From Halobacteriales archaeon QS_6_64_34 (GTDB lineage: Archaea; Halobacteriota; Halobacteria; Halobacteriales; Haloarculaceae), in NCBI GenBank assembly GCA_003020925.1, contig PXRT01000013.1, forward strand, positions 254,154 to 318,153: a DNA stretch of 64,000 nucleotides, in the 5' to 3' direction. Positions 7,259 through 18,100 of this stretch are shown piece by piece (position 1 is the stretch's first letter; each line of letters starts with the position of its first letter). The notes beneath the pieces are model-generated. The model was not told the origin of the DNA and did not search any database. It was given only the letters and a program-made list of their open reading frames with translations. A program made the position numbers and the translations under genes.

Positions 7259-10200
7259 ACATGAAACTGCCGAGTCCGGTCTGTTCCTGGCCGGATTTGA
7301 CCTCGTCCCAGGAGATGTCAAGCGCCTCCAGAATCCGCGCGATAGGGCCTTTCAGCGTCTTGTCGAGCATCTTATCCCAGTCGACTTCGAACTCCTCGGG
7401 AATCTGGTCGGCGTACTCGAAGCAGATGACGTCGGGGTCACGGCGGAACTCACCGTACAGCGGGTCGGTCGAGGCGTCCAGCCCGTGCTCGGCCTCGACT
7501 CGGTCCCAGAAGTCCGCGTGGACGCGGTCCAGATAGAGCCGCTTGGGTTTGGACCCGCTCTTGAAGTTCGTCCCCAGCAAGAGGTTGGCGTATTTCGCCC
7601 CACGGACCTGCGCGGTGTCGGTGTCGTAGTTGTCCAGTTTCTTGCCGATGCCACCGGGGATGCCCACGTCGTCGTAATCGACGTTGCCGGCCTGGTAGTC
7701 TTCGATGACCTCCCCGACGTAGGACTTGACGGACTCGGCGTCTTCCCCGTGGACGATGCGGTCGATGACCTCCTTCTGGACGCGCTTGGTGATTGGCGCG
7801 ATGTCCGAGCGCTGGTACTCGAAGCCGGTGATGTCGATGTCGTCGGCGTGTTTCCCCTCCTTCCAGACGCTGTGGCCGGCGTAACGCTTCTTCTTGCCCG
7901 CCTGGAAGAACCGACGGTAGAGCTTCTCGAACTCGATTTCGAAGCGGTGGAACTGGGCGTTCAGGCGTTCCATGGCGAACTCGTCGTAGGAGGCGTTGAT
8001 GATGTCCTCCAGTTCGAACCCCTTCTGGATGGTCGCCGCGATGAGTTCGAGCGCGTCTTCGCCCATCTCGGGATGCTTCTCGCGCATCTCGTCGGTGACC
8101 TCAATGTCGTCTTCAAGGTCTTCGGGGCCGACATCGCCCAGTTGGAGCATGACGGAGTCGGTATTGTGGAGGACGATACCTCCGACGGCGTCGACGAAGT
8201 TCTCGTTCGCTTCGACGCTCAGGTCGTAGACGTAGCCGTCGTGGTCGGTTTCAGTCACCACAGGGTCATGGCCTGAGCGGTAGTAGTCACACGTTCGAAT
8301 CGTATAGCTGTCCTTGTCGTTGCGGTAGTTCAGCGAGTGCTTCGTATCCCGCTGTGTCAGCAGTATTGATAGCCCGGCGGCGAGTTCCCGACTCGTGGTC
8401 TCGAAGTCGAAGTTCCGCGCGCTGTAGTCGTCGTTGTAGCGCGGGAACTCCCGCGAGCCGTCGCCCTCCACCAGTACGTCGATGAACAGCGACTGCAAGT
8501 CCGCAGGCAGGTGAAAGACGAACGACGGGATTCGCTTCCCCCGAGATGTCTGTCCCGCGAACTCGCGGAAGAAGACGGCCGCCAGTTCGTTCATCATCCG
8601 GAGTTTCTTCGTGCCGTCGTCGTAGGACGCCGACGCTGGCCCGTTGGCTGTCTCGTATTCGACGGTTCGCTGGTCGCTGCTATCGCTGTCGACGATACTT
8701 GCCGTCGTATCGGCAAACAGCCGATGGTAGTCCTGCTGGAGTCCGTCGAGCCACTCGCGACGTGATTCACAGATACTCGCGCCGAAGTGACTGTCGGTTG
8801 TCTCCGTCGTCGAGGCGCTCCCGTCAGTAACATAGGCAGCGAGCAGACGGACCAGTGCGCGACCGTCTTCGCTTTCGAGGTCGACGTGCCGTTTTACTTT
8901 CGGATATTTATCTATGTCGTCGTGGTGACTATGGCCGAACCAGACCCACTCGTCGTCGGCGCGGACGCGTTTCGTTTTCCCGACGGCGTTCTCAGCGCCG
9001 ACCATCCGGCCATCTTCATAGGTCCTCGTGTATCCGCTCAGCACCTCGTAGACATCGACTGTCTCGACGGGGTCGACACCCGGAAGCCCATCAACGCGAA
9101 GCGGCTCGTCGACATCGTCTGGCGGTCGCTCCACGAGGTCACCACCCTCCTCGATGACGTAGGAGTGGTCTCGTGTCGTCGTCGACTCGCCGAACTCGTG
9201 CTGGAGCGTGACGACATCCTTATCGGTTTTGTGACGGATTACCTGTGTGATCGGACGCCACTCGGACTTGCCGTCGTCGTCGACTGAGAGGGCGTCCCAC
9301 CCCGTTAGTGGTATGCGGTCCTTGGTGGCTGGCGCATCTTTGGTCGTCCCCCCGTCGCTGGCAACCACAGTTCGCTCCTCGGCCCGCTCGAATAATTCGG
9401 CGATAGGCTCGATTCGGACCGTACCGTCGGGGTCGCGGACGACGACTGGACGGTCGCCTGTGACGCTGTCCCCGTATACGACCTCGTACCCCTCGCGCTC
9501 GACGACTTCGTCGGTGTAGTCGATGACCTCGCGGCCAGTGGCCGTGACGGCCGCACCCATCTCCTTGTCGTAGAGGCGGAAGCGGTCCCAGCCCAAAACT
9601 CCGTATAACGAATTCCCAGCGAACTGGAATTTCCCGTTGCGACCGGCCAGTAGCGTCTGGTTGTCTTTGACGGTGACACAGTAGACGCCGTCGTCCGCGG
9701 TACTCGTCGACCCGCTGCGGTGCATGCGGAGCGTGTTCTTGCTCTCTTCGGTGACGTGGATTCGCCATGTATCGCCGTCCTTGCGGTAATTCGCTGTCAG
9801 GCCGAGATGGGCACACAGCCGAAGCACATCGTCGCGCAGTCGGTCGCTGGTCGTCGAGTAGCGCCACGACCCCGTCTGCCGGTCGCCATCGCCGTCGATG
9901 AGCGTCCCGAGGAAGCGCCGTTTCTGTCGCTGGCTGGCGTCGAAGACGAACTCCGGAATCCGTTTCGTGAAGCTATCGGCACCCGCCAGTGCTTCGAGCA
10001 AGTCACCGATATTCGCATGGTGGTCCTCGCCGCCGTCCGTAACCGCGTTCTGGGCAATTTTCAGTTTCGTCTCGGCGGTGTAGACGTTACCCTCGGTGAC
10101 GTACCACGCGAGCAAGTCGAGGAAGTCGTCGCCGTCGTACGTTCGCGGAATCCACTTCCGACCGGATTCGGCGTGGATGCACGTCGTCTCTGCGACCGAC

Positions 10201-13200
10201 TCGATGTACTCCCGATGTTCTTCGAACTCCGCCGGACCGAAGACGTATCCCTCCTGCCCGATGTCGTTTTTCAGTGCTTTGTCGGGGTAGTAGCCGAGTT
10301 CGGCGGCGAAGGCGTGGCCACGAACCGACGGTCGGACCCACACCTCGTAGTCATCGACGTACTCCGTCAGGTCCACAGTCTCCAGCGGGTCGCCGTCGGG
10401 ACCCTCCCAGTCGTGCGGGAGTTCGTAGTTCGTCGCGTCATCAAGGTCACCGGCCTCGACAAACGAATAGCCGTCCTCGGTGATGCCGTTGGTCTCGTTT
10501 TTCCGGACGAGCATCCGGTGGTTCGGCGTCACGCGGAAGTCAATCTTGCTCGTCTCGATATCGACGAGGTCACCGCGATAGTCGGGGTACTCGTGAGTCT
10601 CGACGACCGGCTTGACCTCCATCTCCATCGTCTCGGGGTCCAGCGAGTACACCTCGTCGCCGACGGTGAGGTCCCGGATGTTTCGCACACCGTCAGGTGT
10701 CAGCACCTCGGTGTCCGGTGTGAAGCAGTTCATGATGACCTTCACTGCCGCTTGCTGGCGGTCTAAGCGCTCGTACTCCGGGTTTTCGGGACTGAAGCTG
10801 TTTCGCTGTGCCTTCTTCTCTTCACGCTCGGTCAACAGTTCGTCGACCATCGACCGGATGACGCCGTCAGGCTCCTTCCGGAAGTGTGTGCCGTTGGGTG
10901 CCCGGTAGGTCTCCCCGTCGTACTGGTCGGGGTCGACCTTCGTCTCCGGGGAGGCGTTTGTCGTCACCATGCACATCGGATAGAGCGATTGACCTATCCA
11001 CTGGAAGTTCCCGTTCCGACCGGCGAGGACGACGTGGTTGTCCTGTGCGGTGATACAGAACACGTCGCCGTCATGTGCCTCCACGTCGGCGTTCGTCTCC
11101 TTCTTAAACGACCCGCGCTTGCCGATGGAGACGTAGTACGTCCCGTCGGACTGCTCGGAGACGGTCGGCTTGTGCCCACACCGGACGGCGATGTCGGCGA
11201 CGGTGTCACGTAGATGTGGACTCTTGGTCCAGAATTTGCCGAGTCCCGACTCCGTTCGGCTTCCGTCGCCCCGAATCATCGTATTCAGTACCACTCCCAA
11301 CAGGTCGCTGTCCAGGTCGAATACCCAGTCGGGAAGCCGTTTGTCCACGTAGCCGTCACCACAGTTGTCCGAAAGCCAGTCGAGAAGATATCGGTTCGAG
11401 ATATTGACACCGCGCGTGTCCGTGTTGTAGTTGATACCCATCCGGTCGAGCAGACGCGTGATGGCCTCGCGTCCGCCCTCGTCGTTTTGATGGAGCGTCA
11501 GACGACCGTTCGCTCGGTCTGTACTCCCCTCGGTGACGAACCAACCGAGCAACTCCAGCCAGTCGTCCATCTCGAATTGCAGTGGCGTCTCGCGATGCCG
11601 TGGCCCGTACTTGAGAAAGACATCGTCGGCGTGGTCGCCGATGCACTGCCTGTGCTCCCGATAGACCGGGAGTGGAATCAGATATTTTCCGACCGACTGC
11701 TGGATGCCCATCGCGGCCGAGGAACCGTGGACGAGTTCCAGCGAGTCGCGGACGGCACTCGGCACGACGTTCCGGAACACCCGCAGGTCGTCGTCGGTGT
11801 AGACGACGACGTTGCCGCCGTCTACCTCCTCGATGAGTTCGAACGTGTCCGGGGACCGACCACCCATCGGTTCGTGCTGTGGGAACGCGAACCGCTCGTA
11901 ATCCGGAATATCTCTGTATGCGTCGAACTCGAAATCACCCGGCTCCTGCTCGTCCCAGCCTCGCTGTTTCGAGTACAGCAGTCGGTGGTTTTCCGTGATT
12001 TTGAAATCGTGGGTGTTCCCCGAGAGGTGGTGGAGTTCACCGTATTTGTTCTCGTACTGGTGGGTCTCTGTGACCGGCTTCACTTCACACTCGAAGGTGT
12101 CCGGGTCGAGCGTGTACACCTCGTCGCCCTTCTGGAGGTATCGGATATTTGTCGGCCCGTCGGGTGTCATCACCTCCGTATCGCCACTGAAACACTTCAG
12201 GTCCAGCACGGTGACATTTTCTCGAACGCCGGTAATCGGGTCGAAGACGGCCCCGCCCTCGTAGTCCTCGCTCTCTTGTTTCCCCTTTGATGGGAGTGCA
12301 AACTCGCTGTGCAGCTTGTGCAGAACGTACATGTCGACGGCATCGCCCGGCGTCGTCGCGTCCTCCAGTTTGCAGCCCACGAACGTGCGGACCTCGTCCC
12401 AGAAGTCGATGATGTCCTGCTCGCGGTCGAGTTCCACACAGAGTTCGACGTCCCGGAGATTGTACTCTAGCAGGCGCTCGGGCTCTTGCTCCCAGAGGTC
12501 GCCGATGTCGCCGGTGTATCGCTCCTTCCCGACGCCGAGTTCCTGTTCGCCGACGGCGTCGAGCCGGTAGGACTCCAGTTCGGTGAACTGCGTGCGCTTG
12601 TAGGCATAGAGGAGGTCGAAGACGACCCGGCCCTTGATGTCGGGACCCTGCCAGTCGCTGCGCCACACTTCGTCAACCCGCGAGAGGCGGTCGATGTTCA
12701 GGTCGTAGTCGTGGTCGTAGCTCTGGAGTTCCTCGATGCGGTCGAGCAGGTACGGCGCGTCGAAATCATCGAAGTTCCAACCTGTTAAGACGTCGGGGTC
12801 GGTGTCTTCGATGTAGGAGATGAAGGTATCGAGCATCGCCGTCTCCTCCTCGAACACCCGCACGTCGGCCTCGAAGTCCTCGCGGATGGGGTCGTAGCCG
12901 GCCAGTGCTTCCGGTCCCTCGATGCCGTCGGGGGACTCGTAGAGCCAGACGACGTACTCGTCGGTGTAAGAGTCATGGGAGGTGAGACAGACGATAGTCT
13001 GCTCACCGTCCTCGGGGAACCCCTGGCGGTCGTCGACCTCGATGTCGAAAGTATTGACTCGGGGGGCAGCGCTGGCGTCGACCGGTGTGATTTCCTCGTG
13101 GTGAACTTTCAGGCTGCCGTCGTCGAGTTCGCGGGCCGGGACCCGGACCCCGCTCGTGATGTCCTTGTCGATGAGCAGGCGGTTGGGAAAGAGGATGTCG

Positions 13201-13685
13201 GCCTCGTAGTGGTCGAAGTCATCACGCATCTGACCGACGTCGCGTGGCGTCCGCCCGAATATCTTGGTCAGGCGCTCGCCACGGATGGACTCGTAGGGCT
13301 CGCCCATCTCGTCGGTCTCCTCCCAGCCGGTGATGCTGTCGTACTGGCGGAGTCGGTCCTCGGAGACGCTGTCGGTCGGTACGTAGAAATACGGCCTGAA
13401 CTCGTAGACTCGCGCGTGGACCGGTTCCTCCGCTTCGGTCCGGCCGAAGACGTGGACGACGGGAAACTCCTCGTCGCCTCGACCCTCGACGGTGTAATCG
13501 ACCTGCGTGACGACGAACTCGACGGTCCCCTCAACGTCGGGAAACTGGCGCTCGTCGATGTCGACGACGCTCGCGCCACCGTCACCGTTGCCCGCGACGG
13601 CCACAGCCTCCGCCGTCGGCCGGTCGGCATCGTCGCCCTCGTCTGTCCCGAAATCGCCGAGGGCGCTCTGACTCTCCTCACTCAT
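7257..13685 (-). CDS. polB: Family B DNA polymerase (PolB) with three inteins
   Basis: The precursor has 2142 residues; removing three inteins (1209 residues) leaves a 933-residue polymerase, normal for haloarchaeal PolB. The exonuclease domain shows NTFDIEVDDRQG (Exo I), TGWNFDDFDAPYLLDRI (Exo II) and LEYNLRDVELC (Exo III). The spliced polymerase motifs read DLK-SLYP (region II), KVIMN-SLYG (region III) and YGD-TDS (region I). Each motif is cut by one intein. I chose the ATG at 13685 (MSEESQSALG); upstream sequence in this frame is not protein-like. Divergent small genes start at 13803. PolB is a replicative or repair polymerase together with PolD and PCNA. Confidence 0.97.
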   Translation of the reverse strand: MSEESQSALGDFGTDEGDDADRPTAEAVAVAGNGDGGASVVDIDERQFPDVEGTVEFVVTQVDYTVEGRGDEEFPVVHVFGRTEAEEPVHARVYEFRPYFYVPTDSVSEDRLRQYDSITGWEETDEMGEPYESIRGERLTKIFGRTPRDVGQMRDDFDHYEADILFPNRLLIDKDITSGVRVPARELDDGSLKVHHEEITPVDASAAPRVNTFDIEVDDRQGFPEDGEQTIVCLTSHDSYTDEYVVWLYESPDGIEGPEALAGYDPIREDFEADVRVFEEETAMLDTFISYIEDTDPDVLTGWNFDDFDAPYLLDRIEELQSYDHDYDLNIDRLSRVDEVWRSDWQGPDIKGRVVFDLLYAYKRTQFTELESYRLDAVGEQELGVGKERYTGDIGDLWEQEPERLLEYNLRDVELCVELDREQDIIDFWDEVRTFVGCKLEDATTPGDAVDMYVLHKLHSEFALPSKGKQESEDYEGGAVFDPITGVRENVTVLDLKCFSGDTEVMTPDGPTNIRYLQKGDEVYTLDPDTFECEVKPVTETHQYENKYGELHHLSGNTHDFKITENHRLLYSKQRGWDEQEPGDFEFDAYRDIPDYERFAFPQHEPMGGRSPDTFELIEEVDGGNVVVYTDDDLRVFRNVVPSAVRDSLELVHGSSAAMGIQQSVGKYLIPLPVYREHRQCIGDHADDVFLKYGPRHRETPLQFEMDDWLELLGWFVTEGSTDRANGRLTLHQNDEGGREAITRLLDRMGINYNTDTRGVNISNRYLLDWLSDNCGDGYVDKRLPDWVFDLDSDLLGVVLNTMIRGDGSRTESGLGKFWTKSPHLRDTVADIAVRCGHKPTVSEQSDGTYYVSIGKRGSFKKETNADVEAHDGDVFCITAQDNHVVLAGRNGNFQWIGQSLYPMCMVTTNASPETKVDPDQYDGETYRAPNGTHFRKEPDGVIRSMVDELLTEREEKKAQRNSFSPENPEYERLDRQQAAVKVIMNCFTPDTEVLTPDGVRNIRDLTVGDEVYSLDPETMEMEVKPVVETHEYPDYRGDLVDIETSKIDFRVTPNHRMLVRKNETNGITEDGYSFVEAGDLDDATNYELPHDWEGPDGDPLETVDLTEYVDDYEVWVRPSVRGHAFAAELGYYPDKALKNDIGQEGYVFGPAEFEEHREYIESVAETTCIHAESGRKWIPRTYDGDDFLDLLAWYVTEGNVYTAETKLKIAQNAVTDGGEDHHANIGDLLEALAGADSFTKRIPEFVFDASQRQKRRFLGTLIDGDGDRQTGSWRYSTTSDRLRDDVLRLCAHLGLTANYRKDGDTWRIHVTEESKNTLRMHRSGSTSTADDGVYCVTVKDNQTLLAGRNGKFQFAGNSLYGVLGWDRFRLYDKEMGAAVTATGREVIDYTDEVVEREGYEVVYGDSVTGDRPVVVRDPDGTVRIEPIAELFERAEERTVVASDGGTTKDAPATKDRIPLTGWDALSVDDDGKSEWRPITQVIRHKTDKDVVTLQHEFGESTTTRDHSYVIEEGGDLVERPPDDVDEPLRVDGLPGVDPVETVDVYEVLSGYTRTYEDGRMVGAENAVGKTKRVRADDEWVWFGHSHHDDIDKYPKVKRHVDLESEDGRALVRLLAAYVTDGSASTTETTDSHFGASICESRREWLDGLQQDYHRLFADTTASIVDSDSSDQRTVEYETANGPASASYDDGTKKLRMMNELAAVFFREFAGQTSRGKRIPSFVFHLPADLQSLFIDVLVEGDGSREFPRYNDDYSARNFDFETTSRELAAGLSILLTQRDTKHSLNYRNDKDSYTIRTCDYYRSGHDPVVTETDHDGYVYDLSVEANENFVDAVGGIVLHNTDSVMLQLGDVGPEDLEDDIEVTDEMREKHPEMGEDALELIAATIQKGFELEDIINASYDEFAMERLNAQFHRFEIEFEKLYRRFFQAGKKKRYAGHSVWKEGKHADDIDITGFEYQRSDIAPITKRVQKEVIDRIVHGEDAESVKSYVGEVIEDYQAGNVDYDDVGIPGGIGKKLDNYDTDTAQVRGAKYANLLLGTNFKSGSKPKRLYLDRVHADFWDRVEAEHGLDASTDPLYGEFRRDPDVICFEYADQIPEEFEVDWDKMLDKTLKGPIARILEALDISWDEVKSGQEQTGLGSFM
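8163..9467 (-). mobile_element. PolB intein 3, at the YGD/TDS site (pol-c)
   Basis: 435 residues (1407-1841 of the precursor). It begins with Ser (SVTGDRPVVV) instead of Cys and ends with the canonical LHN before extein Thr, so splicing would use Ser-1, Asn and Thr+1. The Hint B block reads TRDHSYVIEE. Two LAGLIDADG motifs (ALVRLLAAYVTDGSA and LFIDVLVEGDGSR) show a homing endonuclease domain that looks intact. Confidence 0.92.
9612..10727 (-). mobile_element. PolB intein 2, at the MN/SLYG site (pol-b)
   Basis: 372 residues (987-1358 of the precursor). It starts CFTPDTEVLTPDG, has the block B motif VTPNHRMLV, LAGLIDADG motifs FLDLLAWYVTEGN and FLGTLIDGDGDR, and ends in KFQFAGN before extein Ser. 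The penultimate residue is Gly where most inteins have His, so Asn cyclisation must be helped by another residue. Confidence 0.92.
10989..12194 (-). mobile_element. PolB intein 1, at the DLK/SLYP site (pol-a)
   Basis: 402 residues (498-899 of the precursor). It starts CFSGDTEVMTPDG, has block B ITENHRLLY, and LAGLIDADG motifs LELLGWFVTEGS and LLGVVLNTMIRGDGSR. Its last residues are NFQWIGQ before extein Ser, so both C-terminal splice residues are non-standard: Gly replaces the penultimate His and Gln replaces the terminal Asn. Gln-ending inteins are known and can splice by glutaminimide formation. Confidence 0.92.
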
Positions 13686-13802
13686 TGCCCGTCCTTCGAG
13701 ACCGTTCATAAAAACATCGGCGGTCGGCGGGTGGGTACCGTACATGTTTGTCACGGGCGGAAAGTATATGGTAAAGAGTGGCATACCCACAGGCGACACC
13801 TC

Positions 13803-13994
13803 ATGTCGCACCACCCAGCGCCCGACGGCGAGTCGGATAGGGCAAACGAGCTCCGGTCGGACCCTGCGCTTCCCAAGGCAGTCCAGACGACCGAAACCTA
13901 CGAGACAGAGGAGGACACCGTGTTCTACGACGCACAGAATCCGCTCGCGTGGGTCCAGACCGATGTGACGGTCTCGCTCAGTGACCGGGCCTGA
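13803..13994 (+). CDS. Small conserved haloarchaeal protein (DUF7331-like)
   Basis: A 63-residue acidic protein starting MSHHPAPDG with the central stretch TTETYETEEDTVFYDAQNPL and LAWVQTDVTVSL. I recall this pattern as a small haloarchaeal family (DUF7331-like) of unknown role; the family number is from memory. It is divergent from polB, with about 117 bases between the two starts that must hold both promoters; a TATA-like stretch AAAGTATATGG lies at 13760-13770. Confidence 0.7.
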   Translation: MSHHPAPDGESDRANELRSDPALPKAVQTTETYETEEDTVFYDAQNPLAWVQTDVTVSLSDRA

Positions 13995-14026
13995 GACTTT
14001 TATCCGCCGGGCCCCGACTGTCTGAC

Positions 14027-14398
14027 GTGCTAGACGGTCCCGACGAGGACGGCGGGGGCGCCCTCGGTGAGAAAAGCCCCTACGAGCCCGAGGAGTTCGA
14101 CCCATCCAGCCTCGGCCCCGACATCCCGGAGGCCCCGGACCCGCCCGACGGTGCCACAAACAGCGAGGTGACCTCGCTGTTCTGGAAGCTCGTCGTCGTG
14201 TTCAACGTCGCCCTACTGGCGCTGTCGGTCGGACCAATGCTGGCCTACTTCGAGGGACGCGTCGAACTCGGTCTCCGCGTGACGGCTGTCGGGATTATTG
14301 TCTTCGGGTACGGCTATTTGCGCTATCGACAGTTCGTCGAGGGGCGCGACAGCGACGATGAGACCGAGGACGGGCCGGACACCGACCACAACGGCTAA
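14027..14398 (+). CDS. Haloarchaeal membrane protein with acidic N-terminus
   Basis: 123 residues starting at a GTG. Residues 1-47 are acidic and proline-rich (EPEEFDPSSLGPDIPEAPDP), then two hydrophobic segments follow (about 50-70 LFWKLVVVFNVALLALSVGP and 80-98 VTAVGIIVFGYGYL), then a charged tail. Function is unknown. I recall a haloarchaeal family of this shape (DUF7322), but the number is from memory. It begins about 30 bases after the previous gene and could share its transcript. Confidence 0.65.
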   Translation: MLDGPDEDGGGALGEKSPYEPEEFDPSSLGPDIPEAPDPPDGATNSEVTSLFWKLVVVFNVALLALSVGPMLAYFEGRVELGLRVTAVGIIVFGYGYLRYRQFVEGRDSDDETEDGPDTDHNG

Positions 14399-14423
14399 CA
14401 ACGGCCGAAAGTTACGACTGGTT

Positions 14424-14846
14424 ATGCGAACCGTCCGCGACGGGTCGGGGACCCACTACGTACTTTTGAAGCAGTCCGGCGAGTCGAGCCTCGTCCGTGA
14501 CCCGGAGACGGGGACGGAGAAACACGTCGCCAACGACGACCTGGAGCCGATAGACGGCGAGTCACCGCTCTCGACTGCCGCGACCGCCGTCCCCGAGTCC
14601 GTCTGTAAGGTCCTCACGGCCGCCCACGACGACCGGGCGCTGGGGCTGCTGGTCGAACTCGACCGGCGGGGACCGCTGTCGGTACACGACCTGCTCGACA
14701 GCTACGACCTCTGTGAGAGCGACCTCCACGGGCTGCTCGGGGAGTACCGTGCCGCCGGGCTGGTCGAGGCGACCGAAGTGCTCGGCCAGCCGGGCTACGA
14801 CACGACAGAAACGGCGAGCGACGCCGTCGAGTTCCTCACTGGCTAG
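14424..14846 (+). CDS. Conserved haloarchaeal protein with winged-helix-like C-terminus
   Basis: 140 residues starting at the ATG at 14424. The first 50 residues form a small beta-rich part (HYVLLKQSGESSLVRDPETG), the rest is helical with ALGLLVELDRRGPLSVHDLL and SDLHGLLGEYRAAGLVEATE, which resembles a winged helix-turn-helix. It could bind nucleic acid, but no target is suggested. It is the last gene before the low-GC island. DUF7346-like from memory. Confidence 0.65.
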   Translation: MRTVRDGSGTHYVLLKQSGESSLVRDPETGTEKHVANDDLEPIDGESPLSTAATAVPESVCKVLTAAHDDRALGLLVELDRRGPLSVHDLLDSYDLCESDLHGLLGEYRAAGLVEATEVLGQPGYDTTETASDAVEFLTG

Positions 14847-15140
14847 TCCGGCAGTATCAGAGAACGGTTCGCATACTCACTTACAGGAGAGCGATTCGTC
14901 AGTACAGGGTGCTAATACAGCGGTTCAGACTGCCGAGCAGAATTGATTGGCAGTAGTCACTGTAGATGACATAATCACAGAACCACCCTTTTTATTTACG
15001 TCAGCCTCTCTGTATAATTAGTAAAATTTGGGGAACTCAATATAATCTTATTATAGTACTCTCCTAATTTCTACCCCACAAACGGGTCCGCCTCTGACGA
15101 AGAGAATAGCCCAGTCGACAGTGACGACAACGAGACCGAG
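14847..15140. other. AT-rich gap at the left edge of the secreted-protein island
   Basis: No gene is visible. Base composition drops sharply, with runs such as CCTTTTTATTTACG (14989-15002) and TATAATCTTATTATAG. The frame of the next gene stays open back to a TAG at 15054, giving 28 acidic codons (for example SDEENSPVDSDDNETE) without any start codon. This fits loss of the original promoter and signal-peptide region of that gene, or a recombination join. Confidence 0.55.
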
Positions 15141-18100
15141 ATGGATGACGACGGGGAGACAGACGAACCGGATGCCGACAATTCGACCAACTCGAATACA
15201 TCGATGGCAGACGGAGAGAGTGGCGCAATTCAGGTGACTATCGATCAGACGGTTGATCCGGTACAGACCGAAAACGAGACACTCATGTACCCGATTTCCG
15301 GCAACATCTCGATGAATCCGCCGCCCGAACTGCTTGGCAACGTCACTATCACAATCAACGGCAACCGAACAGTCACGACACAGCCCCAGACTGCTGGCGT
15401 CAGTTCGGGGGAGAACATCTCCTACGGAACGATAGTCAATCTGACCGAACGAGTCAACACCATCGATGTCCGTGTTGGCTTGGCTCCCGGTAACAGTAGC
15501 GAAGGGCAGGCACAGAATAACGGATCAGGTAACGACGAAGGGCAGCCACAGAACGACAACGCCGGTGGGAACGAAGGGCAACCACAAAATGACAACGCTG
15601 CTGAAAACGAGGGGCGGGCCCAGAGTGACACCGCCAGTGAGAACGAACACAACTCCACAGACACCACCGGAAGCGAAGCGTCAGCGACGCTCTATCTGGA
15701 CGGCGACGGGCTTCCAGCGGCCGATGAACAGCAGGTCATAGGCACAGATCCGCTGGATTTCGACAGCGACTCAAATGCGACCGAGAGTGACGAAGCTGAC
15801 AACGGGACCATCGACGGCCGGGAGGATTTCGATGGCGATGGACTCGGGACACTCCAAGAGCGCGAACTCGGTACCGACCCGCTAAACGCGGATACTGATG
15901 GTGATGGGTTGACCGACGGGGAGGAGTACATACTGACCGAGACAGACCCACTGGTACTGGATTCGGATGATGACGGAACGCCGGACGCGTCGGAAGATCC
16001 GGATGGCGATTCGCTCACGCATACGGCCGAACTCGCCAACGGGACCGACCCACTCTACGCCGACATCGACAACGACGGACTCGATGATACGGCGGAACTC
16101 GATAACGAGACGGATCCGTTCGTCTTCGATACCGACAGCGACGGCCTCTCTGACGGAACAGAACTCACCGCGTCCTTCGGCACTGACCCGACAGACCCAG
16201 ATACCGATGGTGACGGTATCGAGGACGGCAACGAGACGTTCACCACTGAAACCGAAAACGAGTCACTCGGCGTGAACATCGAGCTCACTGGTCAGGGGAA
16301 CTTAGCGTCGAACTCAACGGTCGAACCGGCAACTCATGCACGGTTCACTGCGGAGCGAGCGCCAAATGAGAGTCTCGTTGGCTCCCCTGTCTACGTCGAT
16401 GTCGGTGGCAACCTTTCGGAAGCGACGGTGACGGCGACATACAACGAGTCGGCCATCTCGTCCAATGAGTCATCGGTTACCCTCTACCGATTCAACGAGA
16501 CCACCGGTGCGTATCACCGGCTTCCATCTACTGTCGACCCGCAGAACAACACCGTCTCTGCAAACACATCTCACTTCTCAACCATCGTCCCGTTTGATTC
16601 GGTGCAAGCCATCGACACAGCTACCCAACAAGCCCAACTCTCGCAGCCTTCGTTCGATGGACAAAATCAGGCCTTTGAGTTCGATACGACTGAGGCGATT
16701 ACTACCGATTCGGGCAATTCTACGACGGTCAACGGAGCGACCTGGACCTGTCGAAACGACCCACGTGACGATGGGTACAGTGATTCGCCGGTCGTTGGCG
16801 TCTGTGAATTCCGGAATGGCTCAGCGTACGTCGAAGAGGAAACCAATCGGATGCGATATCTCGAACACACGCTGACGCTACCCGGCGGTAGTTCCGACAC
16901 CGATGTGTTTATTGAGGCGAACCTGACCGCCCACATCGAAGCCGCGTGGTCGAACGCCGCCATCACGATGGTGCTGGAAGATGAGAACGGCCAAGAGTAC
17001 GACATCTTCCGGCTTGAACAGGACTACGGAAGTGATACCCGTGAAGTCAGCGTGAACCCCCGAGTCAACATCGAGTCAGCGAATACAACGATTGACTCCG
17101 ACGGCGATGGCATCAGCGATAGCTGGGAAGAGAATGGCATCCCGCTGGCGAACACGACTCGGACAGTCCAGCCGGACCCGAACGACAACGATACGGACAG
17201 CGACGGGGTTCCCGACGGCGAGGAAGTAGACATGGATACGTATCTGGGCGACCAGAACCTCTCGGATGCTGACGTGATTCACTTCCCCGGCTATGCGTGG
17301 TCGAGTGATCCGGTATCGTCTGATACCGACGGCGATGGGCTCTCTGACTCCGAAGAAGTGGAGGGATGGGATATCGTTGTTAACAACACGTCTTCCAGGT
17401 CTGGGGAGCCATATCAGTGGGCTGGGATTGAAGATGTAATCGTAGATGGGACAATACACGTTACCTCGGACCCTCTAGCAGTCGACAGTGATGGGGACGG
17501 CCTTGACGATGATGTCGAGATTGAGGAGACACATACCGACCCAGAGGCGAACACGACTTACGAGATTACTGAGGACCACGAGGAACTCTTAGCTAATCTG
17601 GATTCTGGACTCCGGGAGGAAATTACTGGATCGACAAGGCTACCAGAATTAAATGATGCGACCGATGACAGTGATTTCATCACGGTAGGGGGTGCAATTG
17701 CTACATCGCAGGTTACGTTTGAGGCCATGGATGGAAATATTCGGACTGATACTTGGCTCTCCAATGAGGATGAGCTTGATAATGGGACGGATCCGTGGGA
17801 CCCCGACACCGATGATGATGGCCTGACTGACGGCTGGGAAGTCAGTGGGAGTATTGAATATAATACTGCAGTTGGAACATCTTGGATTACTGAAGACGAT
17901 GATTTTGCATCAACAAGCCCGACCGATCCTGACAGCGATGGGGATGGCGTCTGGGACAGATGGGTTGGTGTCTATGGCGTCGGCTACAGTGATAGTGTCG
18001 TGCTGTATCGGGAGCATTTACAGGACGACGACGGCAACGGAGCACCGAGCGGGATTCAGGGTGAAGAAGAACGCGTCGACGAACAGACTGGCGTCCATCC

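Noticed and set aside
12975..13994. Long plus-strand frame over the polB 5' end
   Set aside because: It is the antisense shadow of polB; only its last 63 codons (13803-13994) look like a real gene, and these are annotated separately.
14930..15075. AT-rich stretch as a replication origin
   Set aside because: There is no cdc6/orc gene nearby and no repeated origin-recognition box; composition alone is explained by the island.
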